DNA from: Blasia pusilla
Lineage: Eukaryota; Marchantiophyta; Marchantiopsida; Blasiales
Assembly (NCBI GenBank): GCA_050084515.1
Contig: CM114272.1
Span: 26,784,001 to 26,848,000, forward strand
Direction of reading: 5' to 3'
Length of the DNA stretch: 64,000 nucleotides
Shown here piece after piece: positions 31,572 through 43,520 of this stretch (positions within the stretch are counted from its first letter, which is position 1; the number at the start of each line of letters is the position of its first letter). Made by a program: the position numbers and the translations under genes. Below the pieces are notes generated by a model. It was given only the letters and a program-made list of their open reading frames with translations. It searched no databases and was not told the origin of the DNA.

Positions 31572-32660
31572 GTCGTAGGGATGAGCATATGCCATCGACG
31601 ACACAAGTGTTGAGAGCAAAGTTCCCTACTAAAACAGACCTGGAAAGAAGGATTTGTGAAGGATACATGAAGGATGCGCAAGCAAGTGAGTACCTTGGGA
31701 AGTTGAAGCGGGGCGAGAAGGTAGCCAATCTAAGTTTGAGGCACGGCTTGCTAAGGTTTAAGCAAAGGAGGATCTATGTAGGCCAAGGCAAGCTATGGAC
31801 CAAAGTGTTTGTGGAATGTCATGATGGACCTTGGCTGGACACAAAGGGGAGAAATCCACTCTTGCTCTTTTGGCCAAGAGGTTCTTCTGGCCCAACATGA
31901 AGGAAGATGTTGCTCAATATGTGAAGACTTGCGTGACCTATCAAACGAATTGAGTTTCTTATGCGAAGAATAAGGCTTACGTAGTGCTTTGCCGATCGCA
32001 GAGGGACCCTTGCAAACATTAGCATGGATTTTATTACGAGTCTTCCAGAATCCGAGGGATAAACGCTATACTAAGTTGGGGAGGTTTGTGCCGACGAGAG
32101 ATTCTATGATAGGCTACACGACTTCCCGACTCTTCCTAGATGGTTTAGAGCTCACAAATTGGCTAGGAGCATTGTGTCTGATCGAGATCAAGTGGCAAGC
32201 TCACAAATTGGCTAGGAGCATTGTGTCCGATCAAGATCCAAAGTTTAACAATGCCTTATGGAAACATCTATTCAGGAGGTTCCGAACCAAACCCAGCTTT
32301 AGTACACGGCCTTCGATCCTCAAACAGATGGGCAAACGGAAAAAGTAAACTCGTTCGTGAACCACTACTTAAGGAATTACGTGAGTGTGGACCAAAGAGA
32401 TTGGGCCAAGTGGCTACGTATGGCTGAGTATTGTTACAACTCGACCAAGCATTCTGCAACCGGAGAATCTCCTTTTCTTTTGGCGTATCAAAGAGAACTA
32501 GAAGGGCCTCTTGACTTGGCTCTTTTGATGGGTGCTACATCAACACACACTCGTCAAGCAATGGTAGAATGTTTGTTAGTGGAAATGCAGGAACGACAAG
32601 AGCGAGCAAGGAAAATTTCTTGCCAAGGCTCAACTAAGGTACGGGAAGAATGCTAACAAA
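31572..32660 (+). pseudogene. CHR-2 integrase
   Basis: The HHCC part (ECHDGP, CVTYQTN, the last with one Cys lost) lies at 31,815-31,950. The core is damaged. IVSDQDPKFNNALWKHLF (second Asp) lies near 32,215-32,270, and QTDGQTEKVN is only partly in frame near 32,325. A direct duplication of a 42-base block (32,150-32,191 and 32,199-32,240, offset 49) introduces a further frame change just before the second Asp. The C-terminal part reads YNSTKHSATGESPFLLAY. Confidence 0.85.
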
Positions 32661-33122
32661 AGTCGGCGCCAAGTGAGTTTCCAAGTTGGGGAACAAGTGT
32701 GGTTGAGTGTAAAGAATCTCACTCTTCCGAAGGAAATGTCTCCAAAATTTTCAGCCAAGTATGTTGGACCGTATGTGATCAAGGCAAAGCCGTTTGAGGA
32801 TGTGTACACATTGGGGTTGCCAAACGAGTTCAAGATTCACCTAACTTTCCATGTGTCATTATTGAAGAAGTGTCTTCAAGACAATGTGCATCCGCAACAA
32901 AGGATGGTGTTGAGACCACAACCGGTCATTAGAAATGAGGAACCAGAGTTCGAGGTTGAGACCATTTTTTTTTCCAGACATAGAGCCGCCAAGTACGAGT
33001 ACTTGGTCAAGTGGAAAGGCTACCATATGAAAGAGGCGACTTGGATTACGGAGGTGGATCTTCAACAGACGCATAAAGCATTACGAGACTTCAAATGGAT
33101 GCAAGATAGGCACATACGTTAG
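32661..33122 (+). pseudogene. CHR-2 integrase tail and chromodomain
   Basis: An open 149-codon frame (32,673-33,122) runs from VSFQVGEQVWLSVKNLTLP through PTFHVSLLKK-like sequence (LTFHVSLLKKCL) to a chromodomain. The chromodomain is EFEVETIFFSRHR ... YEYLVKWKGYHMKEATW at about 32,947-33,055, with the aromatic cage residues Tyr, Trp and a later Trp in place. It is the best preserved chromodomain in the window. It would bind methylated H3 to direct integration. Confidence 0.9.
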
Positions 33123-33399
33123 TACATGGTGAAGCAAAGCACATAACTTGTGACCGGGAAGCTTGGGCCGATAACCCGTTGTAACTAGAAATGTTTAGTT
33201 GCTGCAATAAAGAATGCATGAATTTGGAGATTCGATGCTTGTGATTGTGATTTTGAGTTTGGTAGTGCATGGCAATGAGTAGTTCTTCATATGCTTAGGA
33301 TGTAAGTCAAGGAGGCCAAACAATGAGTATTTGAGGTGAGAGCTTAAATTCGGACAAGGCATCTAGATTAGGACCAAGTGTTGAAGTACTAGCATTTGG
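33123..33399 (+). other. CHR-2 3'-untranslated region
   Basis: The segment is non-coding and similar to 18,480-18,720 of CHR-1. The normal polypurine tract and LTR start are missing, so a deletion joined the UTR to the inside of the LTR. Confidence 0.65.
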
Positions 33400-34240
33400 A
33401 CCCTGGAAAGGTCTCTTCAAAAATTCCAAGAGACGAAATACGGATCAGAACAGAGTTGTGCGTTTAATGCATTACTGGTTGCAACCAGGAAACCTTGACC
33501 AAACGCGAGTTGAGTCTTGGAAGGTTGGTTGCCAAAGAGGTGAGAACCAGTTTTTGAACACGACTAGTGTTTGGGGAATTTGTTGTTTTGGAACATAACG
33601 TTTATATCCAAAATGAGTTTATGAAAAATTAGGTCACGTTGGAAATCTTATCTTGAGACGCTTCCAACGCACTAAAGTTCTTAGCAAACGCATAAGTACA
33701 GACTGAGATATTAGCCAAAAATGACTTTGAGAGCAATCGGGTTGAGGGCCAATTGGAGAGGCCCGGGTGTCTTTTCCTAAATATAGGGAACCCCGAAGAT
33801 TCCCAGAAGTACTAGTAAGGGAGGAGTCTCTCCAACATGTCTTGGAACACGAATCCCCATTTGAGAGTGGATCGTCTACGCCACACTTGGATTTCACCTC
33901 GAGATTCACTTTGTGCGAGTCTTGGTTTGGGACTCATTGGATGTCCATTAAACAGTTGGAATCGCTAGGCGCGAAATGCTATTTGAGGTTCTTGTACCAA
34001 CCAGAAAGTTTATCCCAAGTCTTTTGAGACTTGCCCGAGTTATAAACCGCGAAACAAGGAAGATTGAGCTTGATGAGAGACCGAGACAAGAACTCGTAAA
34101 GTTAGCCTGCTGATTGATCTAAGACGGGACTAACCAGAGTGTGCATGTTTGGATGCAGATCAGCGTTGAGAGCATGACCTACTGAATGCACACTTCCACA
34201 ACAACAAAGATTAACGTTCAAGGAGAGTCGGCGCACGACA
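33400..34240 (+). repeat. CHR-2 3' LTR, 5'-truncated
   Basis: It matches the 5' LTR from TGGAAAGGTCTCTT (27,780s) onward and ends GGCGCACGACA at 34,240. The first 100 or so bases are missing. Confidence 0.85.
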
Positions 34241-35560
34241 CGCCATCCTCTCGAATATCCATCACTGACTAGCATAGTGGCTACACCACGAGCCGGATCA
34301 CACAACATACATCGCAAGCCTGCAAGAACTACTACTAAGCTTGGATCAACTGTACCGTCAATGTTAGGAAGGTGATATGGCATACAATTACGCACATGAT
34401 CCTTCCAAACCATACCATCACGTCCCTACAATAAGAGAAAACCACATGGAAAAATCTCATGAAATCTCAAGATGGTGCGGCCTATAGTCACGCCCCACAT
34501 CATGGATGTTGTCTGATGCAAGAAGACATAGTCTCCTGATGAAACCTCCGGGTAGTCGGTCGATAACCACCTCCCCGAATAGTCACATACCTCAAAGTCT
34601 CCCGATGCTGCGCAATCGCCAAGTTCTCAAACGTCATGGGCATCACTCTCAGAAATAACTCGATTCTCCAAGAATATGCTTACATCCATAAATCAGGGTC
34701 ATCAAGGTTCAACACCTCACCAACATCTCGACGAATGGCCACGTGAAAATTTGTCTCTCAACCATAAAGCAGCAAATACGGTGAGAAAGACGCTAAGGAT
34801 GCCGTCTTGCTGAATCTATACCCCATCGCCAACCATGGAAATTGGAGATCCCAATCTCCTAGGTGATCTTTTTGCAAGCCATACTTGCGTAAACCTCTCT
34901 TCACCGTCTGCACAACGCTCTTTGCTAGTCCATCACCTCAAGACGATCTCGGGAAGTGGTGCGGTGGTTGATCAACGCCTCATCACACAAGGCCTCAAAC
35001 TCCCTGCGAAACTCTATACCCTGGTCTATCAACACCTCACCTCTTGTGCCGTAATGACTCAACACTCAATCTAGGAAGGCATACCCTACTCCCTCACTCG
35101 CTTTGTCACAAAATGTAACCAACTCTATCTAGTCCGAGAAGTGAATGACCACCACCAACACATAACGACTATGGCGCTTTGTCAAAGGTAAAGGTCCTGC
35201 AAAATCCAAACTCCATCTAAGGCCTAAACCCATGATCGGAAGTGGATATAAATGCGGACTCGGAGCATTGAACGATGTCTGAACCCAATTACACAAAATG
35301 CACCTGACAAAAAATTGCTTAACATCAGTCTATATGCCTTACCACCAATATTGTATCTGGAGCAAGTTGTACATCCGCTTCACTCCAAAATGACCCAACT
35401 TCTCGTAGGCATGCCATACCAAACGTGTTCTTTGTGAAGGATGAGGCACTACACATACTCTACCATCCTCCCAAACTCGTAACAAATGTGTTCCCTCCCA
35501 CCGGAACCGTCTAGCTCGCTATAGGATCCCATTTCGCTCTCTAGCATCCACTGTGCTCGC
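34241..35560 (-). pseudogene. DP-family integrase and first half of PHD
   Basis: On the minus strand the HHCC part and the core (about 35,450-34,800) carry many stops. Recognisable blocks are VLIDQGIEF and the C-terminal DGMVWKDHVRNC (near 34,410). The PHD first half LRCMLCDPARGVATMLVSDG follows to 34,241, where CHR-2 is inserted. The PHD second half is at 27,481-27,676. The third PHD cysteine is Ser. Confidence 0.75.
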
Positions 35561-35986
35561 GAGGATTCCAGTACGCAAGTACTCCAAGACTACTCCATCC
35601 TCGTGAATATCTCGGCCACCTGTCTTCTCCTCACCCGCCTCTAGATCTAAGGACTCTCCATTAAACCTCCCCATCAAAGTCTCAACACTTTGGCTCTCCA
35701 TGGCTAACAAGCCCAAATAGGCTAACATATGCCATCTTGGCACCAAATCTTCATCACTCTCTCCATGCCACCAAGCTCTAGTCGCATCTCACTGACTTGG
35801 GCATGGATTACAACTCAACCTGTTTGCATGTTGCTTGGGCATCCCAAGTCTACCTACTACTTGGAAATGATACTCCTGCAACAATAGAGCCCATCTCGCA
35901 AGCTTTTCGAACTCCATCAACCACTTAAGTGGCTGATGACCATTGATGATGGTGAACCTCCTCCAAATGTCACTCATGCTCCTCAC
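35561..35986 (-). pseudogene. DP-family RNase H end and RH-IN linker
   Basis: The minus strand shows FTIINGHQPLKWLMEFEKLA, ARWALLLQEYHFQVV and the linker with DGRDIHEDGVVLEYLRTG (35,746-35,519). The DHQPLKW Asp is Gly. RNase H is cut upstream near 35,955 by a piece of RT. Confidence 0.78.
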
Positions 35987-36075
35987 TGTTGGCGCTAAAG
36001 ACTACGATGTAATCAATATAACACCTAGCAAAATTCAGACCTGCCAAGATCTTTCCATGACCCATTGAAACTCAA
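35955..36075 (-). pseudogene. DP-family RT scrap
   Basis: About 120 bases match the YIDD region of DP RT (compare 20,770-20,880), read on the minus strand. It joins RNase H to gag sequence directly, so most of RT is missing here. Confidence 0.65.
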
Positions 36076-36690
36076 CGGCCAACTCCACCACCCTCTCAAG
36101 AAAATCCAACTCCTCGTCCCCCAGTAGGACCACCTGCTGCACGAGCTCTAAGCCCATCCGGATTGGCAACTCGCGCTCGTGCCCTCTTTGGCCCTTGGTC
36201 CGGGCGTAACTCAAGGTGTAGGTTGAAACACATGGCAAGTGTATAACTATACCTCTAATAATGGTCACACAAGTAAACCCGTGGTGCAAATCCATCTCCT
36301 CCTTCATGCTAAGGCATGTGTCCACTAGCGTAATAGATGCAATCGCGCTCATGATGGGCTCCATCATATGCCCCAAAAAAAAAATCCCCGGTGGCCAGTG
36401 CTAAGCCGCATATGATGGCGCACGTCTTTGTGGCACGAATTCCGGGTATCCTCCCTTAGCTCGTGGTGCCACACTTCTCTCCCAAAATCCACGTTGTTGC
36501 ACTGGTGGTGTAGGAAATTATGACTACTCTCGCACGGGACCCATGGCTGCTATACTCTCCTCAACCATGTTACGCTCAACATACTCATTCGTCTCAAAAA
36601 CATCTCTCAAAGTGGATGAGGTGCGTATAAGAAGTATCCCATCCCTCACCCATTTCCCAGGTCTTGGTCTAGCATCGCGAACGATGCCTA
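36076..36690 (-). pseudogene. DP-family gag fragment
   Basis: Minus-strand sequence matches the gag zinc-knuckle and linker portion at 160-700, including the His/Met-rich stretch MEEEMDLHH-like and TIIRGIV. Broken frames only. Confidence 0.7.
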
Positions 36691-37150
36691 GAGGCAAAGT
36701 ATAGGTCGTATGAGGGTGAGTGCTTGGTTGCAGTGTGGGTTGTCGCCCATTTCAAGTGTTACTTATTCAACAATCCCTTTACCATAATCATTAATCATCA
36801 TCCACTTAAGTGGTTGATGGAGTCGGACAAGCTTACATAGAGGAGTATGATTTCTAGGTGGTATATAGGCCTCGGATGCTCAACCATGATTTAGATGGGT
36901 TAAGATGCAACCCATGCCCAAGTTAGCGAGATGCAACAAGAGCTCGTTGACATGAAGAGAGTGATGAGGATTTGGTGTTAGGATGGCAAGCGTAAGCCTA
37001 TTTGGGATTTTTAGCTATAGAGAGCTAGATTGTTGAGACTTTGATGACGATGTCTGATGCATAGTCCTTAAATCCAGAGGCCGATGAGGAGGCAACAGAT
37101 GGTCGAGATATTGGATCATGAGGATGGAGTAGTCTTGAAGTACCTATGTA
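36691..37150 (+). pseudogene. DP-family RNase H and linker
   Basis: The plus strand reads YRSYEGECLVAVWVVAHFKC, HHPLKWLMESDKLT and then the degraded RH-IN linker. It is the mirror neighbour of the minus-strand DP piece on its left, so the two are head to head around 36,690. Confidence 0.72.
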
Positions 37151-38290
37151 CTAGAAATTTTACGAGCACCGTGGATGCTAGAGAGCAGGATCAGATCCTA
37201 CAACGAGCCAGATAGTTTCGATGGGAGAGGACACATGTCTTGAGAGTTTGGGAGGATGGTAGAGTACACATAGTGCCTCATCCTTTGTAGAGAGCACATT
37301 TGGTGCAGCATGCCCATGAGGAGTAGGATCACTTTGGAGTAAAGCGGACACATAGGTTGCTCTAGATATGGTGTTGGTGGCGAGGCATGCAAACTGATGT
37401 TCAGCAGTTTGTTGCCACGTGCATGGTGTGTGATAGGGTTCAGGCATCATTCAATGCTCCGACTCCACAATTGCATCTTCGTCCCACAATGGGTTTAGGT
37501 TATAGATGGAGTTTGGATTTTGCAAGACTTTTACCTTTGACGGAGCGTCATAGTCGTTATGTGTTGGTGATGGTCAAACACTTCTCAAAGTGGATAGAGT
37601 TGGTTGCATTGCCAGACAAAATGAGTGAGGGAGTAGCGTATGCCTTCCTAGATCGAGTGTTGAGTCATTATGGCACATCAGCTTAGGTGTTGACAGACCA
37701 GGGTATTTATATAGAGTTTCTCGGGGAGTTTCAAGCCTTGTGTGATAAGGTGTTGATTGACCACTGCACCACTTTGCAAGATCATCTTGAGGCGGATGGA
37801 CTAGAGGAGAGGGTTGTGCACACGGTGAATAGAAGTTTATCCAGGTCTGGCTTGAAGAGAGGTTACCTAGGAGATTGGGACCTCAAGTTGCCGTGGTTCG
37901 TGATGGGATATAGATTCAACAAGCAGACATCCTTAGCGTCTTTCTCACCGTATTTTTTGCTTTTTGGATGAGAGCCAGATTTGCCTACGGCCATCCGTGG
38001 AGACCTTGATATATGGATGGAAGCATATTCTCAGGGGGCTAAGTTATTTTGGAGAGTGTTACAGATGGCGTTTGAGAACTTGGCAATTGCGCAACATCGA
38101 GATATTTTGAGGTATGCGACTATTCAAGGAGGTGGTTATTGACCAACTCTCCAGGGGTTTCATCAAGGAGACTTTCTCAACTTGCAGCAGACGACACCCA
38201 CAATGTTGGTTGTAATTGCAGCGCGTATTATCTTGAGAGTGCATGAGGTTTTGCCATTTGGTGTTCTCTTATTGGAGGGACACAATGGTA
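37151..38290 (+). pseudogene. DP-family integrase
   Basis: The HHCC part lies at 37,300-37,450 (CMVCDRVQAS). The core has SLDFARLLPL, KHFSKWIELVALPDK, a TAG at 37,684, VLTDQGIYIEFLGEF (with two extra residues after the Asp block), and DGLEERVVHTVNRS. The C-terminal part reads LPWFVMGYRFNKQ and then degrades. It ends in RIILRVHEVLPFGVLLLEG near 38,280. Confidence 0.8.
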
Positions 38291-38610
38291 TGGTTTGAAA
38301 GGACCATGTCACCTTCCTAATATTGATGATATAATTGATTTGAGCTTAGATGTAGTTCGTGCAGGCTTGCCTTGTATTTGTGTGGTTCTACCCGTAGTGC
38401 AGCCACTATCCTAGTCTTTGATAGATGTTTGAGAGGGTGGTAGAATAGGTAGTTATAGATTCCTACTTGTGTGTGTGACATGGATGACAAGAAGGCGACT
38501 AACGATGGGGCTACATGAGCATCCAAACTTTTTGCTCTTAGCGTCCTAGAGATGTATGTCATGGTAGGTAGGAATAGATAGCTACCTTGAGTAAGAGGGA
38601 CCTAACCATC
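38291..38610 (+). pseudogene. DP-family PHD remnant
   Basis: The stretch is colinear with the PHD-coding region at 10.95-11.26 kb (NGMVxKDHVT, then AGLPCICVVLP in a shifted frame) but is heavily mutated. I would not recognise a PHD here without the other copies. Confidence 0.5.
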
Positions 38611-39075
38611 AACAACGGGGAGATTTGAGATATTTTGGTACTTCTCGTCCCGATGTTTGGATGCCATGAGTTAGGATGGGATCGTCCGTGTTTGGGTGTG
38701 TGTTCGATGACATTGATGTATGTTGTGTAGCGATATGTATGGGCACGATAATTATCACGTCTTTTAGGATAGATCAATGAGATCTAGTATAGAGCATTTG
38801 TGGGTTATGGAGGACACAAGAGGTGGAGAATGATCTGTTGAGGCCACAAATAACCTGAGAGAGAAGGTTTTCCCTTCGTTTCGGCTCACTTGATTTCCCC
38901 TTCGTTTTGGCTCACCATGGAGAGATTGTGCGAGATTTACTTGATTTAAAAATTTGAGATATTTTCGTACTTCTCGTCTCAATCTTGGATGCCATGAGCT
39001 AGCATGAGATCATGTATCTGTGTTTGTGTTTGGTGACATCGATGTATGTTGTATAGCGATGTGTATGCGCACAAA
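38611..39075 (+). mobile_element. DP 3'-UTR and short LTR piece, partly duplicated
   Basis: The 3'-UTR segment (38,620-38,752) leads to an LTR start (TATCACGTCTTTTAGG, about 38,753). After about 200 bases of LTR, the 3'-UTR segment occurs again (38,955-39,075). The region is a local duplication or a second insertion. Confidence 0.65.
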
Positions 39076-39672
39076 TAATATGGCGTTGGAAAGGTTAAGC
39101 AAAGCCAATTCCAACGCATGAGTAGATATTGAGAAACTATCCCAAAATTTTCGGAAGGACGGTTGGGTTGAGGGCCAAAAAAAGCAGCCCCAAGGGTACT
39201 TTATCAAAGGTGGGGGCAGGGCAAAGAACTCCAGAAGTATATATAAATGGAAGGGTCTCTTAGGGTAGTTGGGACTTGAACGCTACTTTGGGGAGCCACA
39301 GGGCCAACAATGGGCACGGAGTGGATCAAGAGGTTGACATTGGGGTGTGAACATCAAGCCAAGTCCAAGAAAGTGAATTTCAGAGGTTATCCTTGGATTT
39401 TGACCCATAATTCATTTCTTGGGTCTTGGTTAGGGACTCATGTAAGGTCCATTGGACCCTTGAAACCACTAGGCGTGCAAGCACTGTTTTAGGTGCCTTG
39501 GCTATGGAGAATGTCTGTCCCAAGTCTAGAGACACTTGCTCATGTTGAAATGTTACGAGTTAAGACATGTTGAGCTTGATGAATGGTCCAAGTTAAGAAC
39601 TCAGGGAGTTGGAAGGTAATTTGACTAAAATAAAGACTAATGAGAATGTGTTTGGGTGTAGATTAGCAACGT
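39076..39672 (+). repeat. CHR-family LTR fragment
   Basis: It matches the middle of the CHR LTR (GGGTTGAGGGCCAA, CCAGAAGTAT, GGGACTTGAACGCTACTTTGG). Both ends are missing. It sits exactly between a DP 3'-UTR and a DP LTR start. Confidence 0.75.
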
Positions 39673-39675
39673 CAA

Positions 39676-41760
39676 TGTCACATCTTTTAGGATGGATCGG
39701 TGAGATCTAGTAGAGCACCTTTGTGAGTAGTATAGGACATACAGAGTAGGTCGATGATGACTTCTGAGGCCCAAGGAAACCTGAGAGAGTAACTTTCCCT
39801 TTCGTTTCGGCTCATTTGGAGCCATATTGAGGAACTTACTATTTTAGGTAAGTACCATTTTGATTATATGATCGACTTTATATTTTTGGTAAGTGGCCCT
39901 TGACCTACTACATCAGGTTAAGAGCCAAGGAGGTGACTAGGGAGCATAGGTTACCATGGAGAGAGCTTGGGAGAGGGGAGGGGTATACCTCAAGGAGAGA
40001 GAGCTTGAGAGCTGATTCTCGCTTTGTTGAACCTCTTAGCATGAGGCGACGGAGCTATGGTCTTGCTTGCCTTGTGTGTGTAACCAAAACCTCTCATTAG
40101 GAGAGTGGGTTTGGTTTGACATTGAGAGAGACATGCGAGAGTGCACACATGTGAGAACTATGGTTGGATCATATTCTACAAAGAGAGAATGAGTGAGTGA
40201 GAGAGCTTCATGGGAGAGCTCGCTGGTTGCTCGATGTTTGGTGCAGGTTGGGGGACGGTGTTCCTAGCTTCATGGCTCATGGAAGTGCTCATCGGAGCAA
40301 GAACCGTGCGAGTTTCCTATTTTGCTTTGCTGATTTTTTGTATGGGCGAGTGGCACGCGGAAACGCTGCCCAATTTTCAATAGGAATTGAGTATCAGGGA
40401 GGATTGCTCAATGCTGGTGCTCTCAAGAGCACCAAGTAGCTTGCTGATTTTTGTTGTCACAGGTTTTAGATTTTCTTTGGGAGAAATCAACGCAGAAGCG
40501 CTGCAAAATTTTATGTAGGAGAAAGAGACATTGGGCTTCACAACAATCCATGTCAATTTTTATTGGAATGTTCAATTCAAAATATTTCTTAACATTGTCG
40601 TAGATCGTAAAGATGTGCCCACTATGCAACACACGATGTCCAATTGGGAGTTATTAGCAAAACGTTATGGTCAATCTTGCAAAACTTCTATTGCTAGGCG
40701 AGGTTTAGGGTTAAATTGTTCAAACCCTAAACCAGCCACCACGTTGGCGACGGCCGTTGATGGTCAACCGTCATCATCAACCATCAACCTTCACCATCAA
40801 TGGTTTTCCGTCACCATCAACGGTCAACCGTCATCGTCCACCGTCCACCGTCGGCCGTCGCTGCCGCCTAGCACTGCTTAGAGCCGCGTTCGGCCGTTGT
40901 CCACCCTTGGTTGCCATTGCCACCATTACGGAGTGGAGGGTCTTCCACAATGGCCATTGATTCTGTGACTTGCGCCACCACCACGTACTTTTTTTTGGCC
41001 GCCATCATCATCGCATTTTCATCATCAACCAATGATGGCAAGTGACCTCGAGTTATGGTGTTTGAGTTTTCATTTCATGCTGCTATGTTGTGAGTGGTAG
41101 CCGCTCGACGACGATCCAGTACCGTCTCGTGATGCCCGTACCCGCAATGCACCGTTGATTTCCGCCCCGTGCCGCTCATGGCCGCACTGCACCGTTTTGA
41201 TCGCGGAGCCGCTCCGTCACTAAGGAGTAGAGCGTGTCAATTTTTTATTGAGGAGGGTATGCCGCCGAGTGCCGCACCCCATTCCCCAGTGCCGTGCCGT
41301 TTGTAGCCGTTCCGTGCCGCACCGGATTGCTGGACTTGCATCGCACATCAAGGAGGTTTGAGTAGCGTCAGTACGAGAGGAGTACGACTTGCTGATTGGA
41401 GGAGTTGTCTTCACGACTGAGTTGGGGTCGAGATTGCACTTCTCGAGGAGCGACATCAACATTATTGTCAGGTTACCCATTCTAGTCTCTTACCCTCCAC
41501 CTGTGAGGTATTCTAGTCTCTTACCCTCCACGGGTATTGGGCAATTATTTGGCGATATTGGATTTCGTGCAGATACTTAGAGCATCATTGATGTATGGGT
41601 TTAGGGGACATAGACCTGTGTGGGATGTCTAGAGTTGAGGGTATGTCTTGTCGATGAGATGATAGGACGGTAGCCGATTGCCACACCACACTGCTTGTTG
41701 TTGCACAGTACACGTCTCAATGAGAGAGTATAGATTCAGTGCCGCATGTTAGATTGAATG
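39676..41760 (+). mobile_element. DP-family LTR and leader
   Basis: It starts TGTCACATCTTTTAGG and is colinear with the minus-strand copy at 25,521-27,316. A triplet-rich block of CCGTCA/CATCAA repeats (40,750-40,870) and a CCGC-rich part (41,090-41,310) vary between copies. The short tandem GTCTCTTACCCTCCAC (about 41,490 and 41,517) is specific to this copy. The LTR end is not resolved. No gene is seen. Confidence 0.75.
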
Positions 41761-41761
41761 A

Positions 41762-42360
41762 GTGATTACATGCGAGGTTGAGAGTAATTGCAAGAGAGGG
41801 GCACAAGGGCCATCACGGAATCCTTCCGGGATTTTGAGAGGCGAGGTAGTGGACCTAAGAGTAGCTCTAGAGGGTTTACCCGGAGTGGTGCAAGGTTTCG
41901 AGGGTCTCCACGTGAGAGACCACCTCCATCTCCTTCTGTGTCGTCTTCAGAAGAGGGGGAGTGTGTAGAGGAGTGTGTTAGCGATCCACCGTACACATTG
42001 AGTGGTCCTACCAGTTGGGCATACGAGATGGATGATCGGGGTAGAGGACTGCATAGGGTATAGGTATTGTAGGCACTATAGAGCTACACGACTTCATTGC
42101 AGAGTTTAGGAGTTGGTGTGACTCATGGCGGGCTAGGAACTCTAGAGAGTTCAACCCGTTTACAACATGGAACAATATGTTCCAACATTTAGAGGGAGCA
42201 CCCATGGACAATTACCATGAGTTCTCCCACAGATATGCTCAAGAGATTGAAGCATGGCGACTCAACTATGACCCACACTATGTGTCATGGACGGGCGTGA
42301 GCTTGGGATGGCTGCTGAGATACAACAACTACAAGAGCAGATTGTCACTATGGCATTGAA
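41762..42360 (+). pseudogene. DP-family gag, internally deleted
   Basis: The N-terminal Arg/Ser/Glu-rich part (about 41,830-42,060) with SPSVSSSEEGE and GPTSWAYEMDD is followed by the capsid block NMFQHLEGAPMDNYHEF and QEIEAWRLNYDPHY (42,170-42,285). It then jumps to the end of gag (GWLLRYNNYKSRLSLW, 42,307-42,355), skipping the zinc knuckles. Compared with 3.45-4.5 kb, about 900 bases are missing. Confidence 0.75.
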
Positions 42361-42892
42361 GTTACCCGAAGCCGGATCCGTGGCATCGACGTCATATGGA
42401 GCAGCTAGAGATATGAAGGATCATGGTTGGATATGCCGGATTACCTAGATGGAGGTTGTCGTAGTTGTGACGTGTGGAGCAGCCGCACAGTTGGATCCAC
42501 ATCGAGGGGAAGCCAAGAAACAGACTAGTCTTTCACATTGTCCGAGGCGATGAGGACCCCATCGATGGGTCCTTATCAGAGTTCTTGGAGAGTAGGTAAT
42601 GTTGTTGGTGTGCAAGCACGGAGGACGATGGGAAAAGTGAGTGCAACGACTCCTATTGCTGATGCTCAGTTGGAGTCCATGCATCACGTTTAGGGACGAT
42701 TGCATAGGAGCTGATGGACCTACCCTTCGAGCGGATGCTCGGGCGGTCCACGTCAGATTCATGGCAGCCTGTGGCTACAAGAATGGCGGAGATTCCCGCT
42801 AGACCCGCGATAGAGCGTGCAATGGCTTCTCCTGGTGTTGTGTTGTTGGATAACCGGGGAGAGGTCTTCCACTTGGTGAGTCCCTGAGGTAG
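42361..42892 (+). pseudogene. DP gag-protease linker fragment
   Basis: Several short frames align with 4,740-5,320 (QLDPHRGEAKKQ, LLDNRGEVFHLVSP). The DSG protease motif is not reached: ASP gag sequence begins at about 42,893. Confidence 0.6.
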
Positions 42893-43520
42893 AGCTTTGG
42901 ACAGGCTTCTGACGAAGCTTCGTGATCTAAAACGTAAAAAGAAGGAGACTCTTAGGGAATACACCCAAAGATTCCGCAGCCTCGTGAACAAACTTGAACA
43001 CAAAACTACCTCACAGTTGGTAGATTGGTTTGTGTCGGGACTGTCCAAGGAAATGGACCAGTACTACCGCCGGGACCAACGAGATTCCCTGGAAGCAGCC
43101 ATTGCATCAGCAGAGCCGTATGAAGCCTCCGAGAAGTCCCAATAAAAACACGAAGATGGCCTTATCAACGGCGAGGTTCTTCGCACACTAGTTCTTCCTC
43201 CAAGGACGAAGCGTCCTCTACAGACACCGAAGCCTCCATCGAGGGTACCACGGGGTCCTGCGACTCTGAAGAAGATCTAAAATCCAAACATAAGAGAAAA
43301 AGCACCCGCCACCGCTCTTCCTAGCATAGATGGAAAACCAGGCCGACCAAGCATGTCCCCAAGAGGTCTGTAAGTCCAGTACGAGGGACCACTAGGAAGG
43401 CAGGCAAGTCTGCCTATGAAGAGTTAAGTAAACAAATGGCGGAGTTGAAAGTACATCTGGAGGCCCAGAAGGACCCCAGAAGAAGACCAAGTGTGATGAG
43501 GCCCAACATATGGTGCAGTA
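42893..43520 (+). pseudogene. ASP-2 gag fragment
   Basis: It matches 24,740-25,360 of ASP-1 gag: RLLTKLRDLKRKKKETL, FRSLVNKLEHKTTSQLVDW and LSKEMDQYYRR. A TAA at 43,143 and later breaks end the frame. The first 190 codons of gag and the LTR are missing, and the zinc knuckle is cut off at MRPNIWCST. Confidence 0.82.

Larger units (their letters stand above)
27677..34240 (+). mobile_element. CHR-2: decayed Ty3 chromovirus
   Basis: It is about 6.6 kb: 5' LTR 27,677-28,476, consensus tRNA-iMet primer site, gag-pol in one interrupted frame, chromodomain, and a 3' LTR about 33,400-34,240 that lacks its first 100 or so bases. It lies inside the PHD coding sequence of a minus-strand DP element. DP reads up to 27,676 and resumes at 34,241. 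No clean target duplication is visible (CATATG before; CGCCAT after). It is the same family as CHR-1 but clearly diverged and with shorter LTRs. Confidence 0.9.

Noticed and set aside
41090-41310. CCGC-rich stretch as a CpG island promoter of a host gene
   Set aside because: The same stretch occurs in the minus-strand DP copy at 25.78-25.90 kb, so it belongs to the DP LTR/leader.
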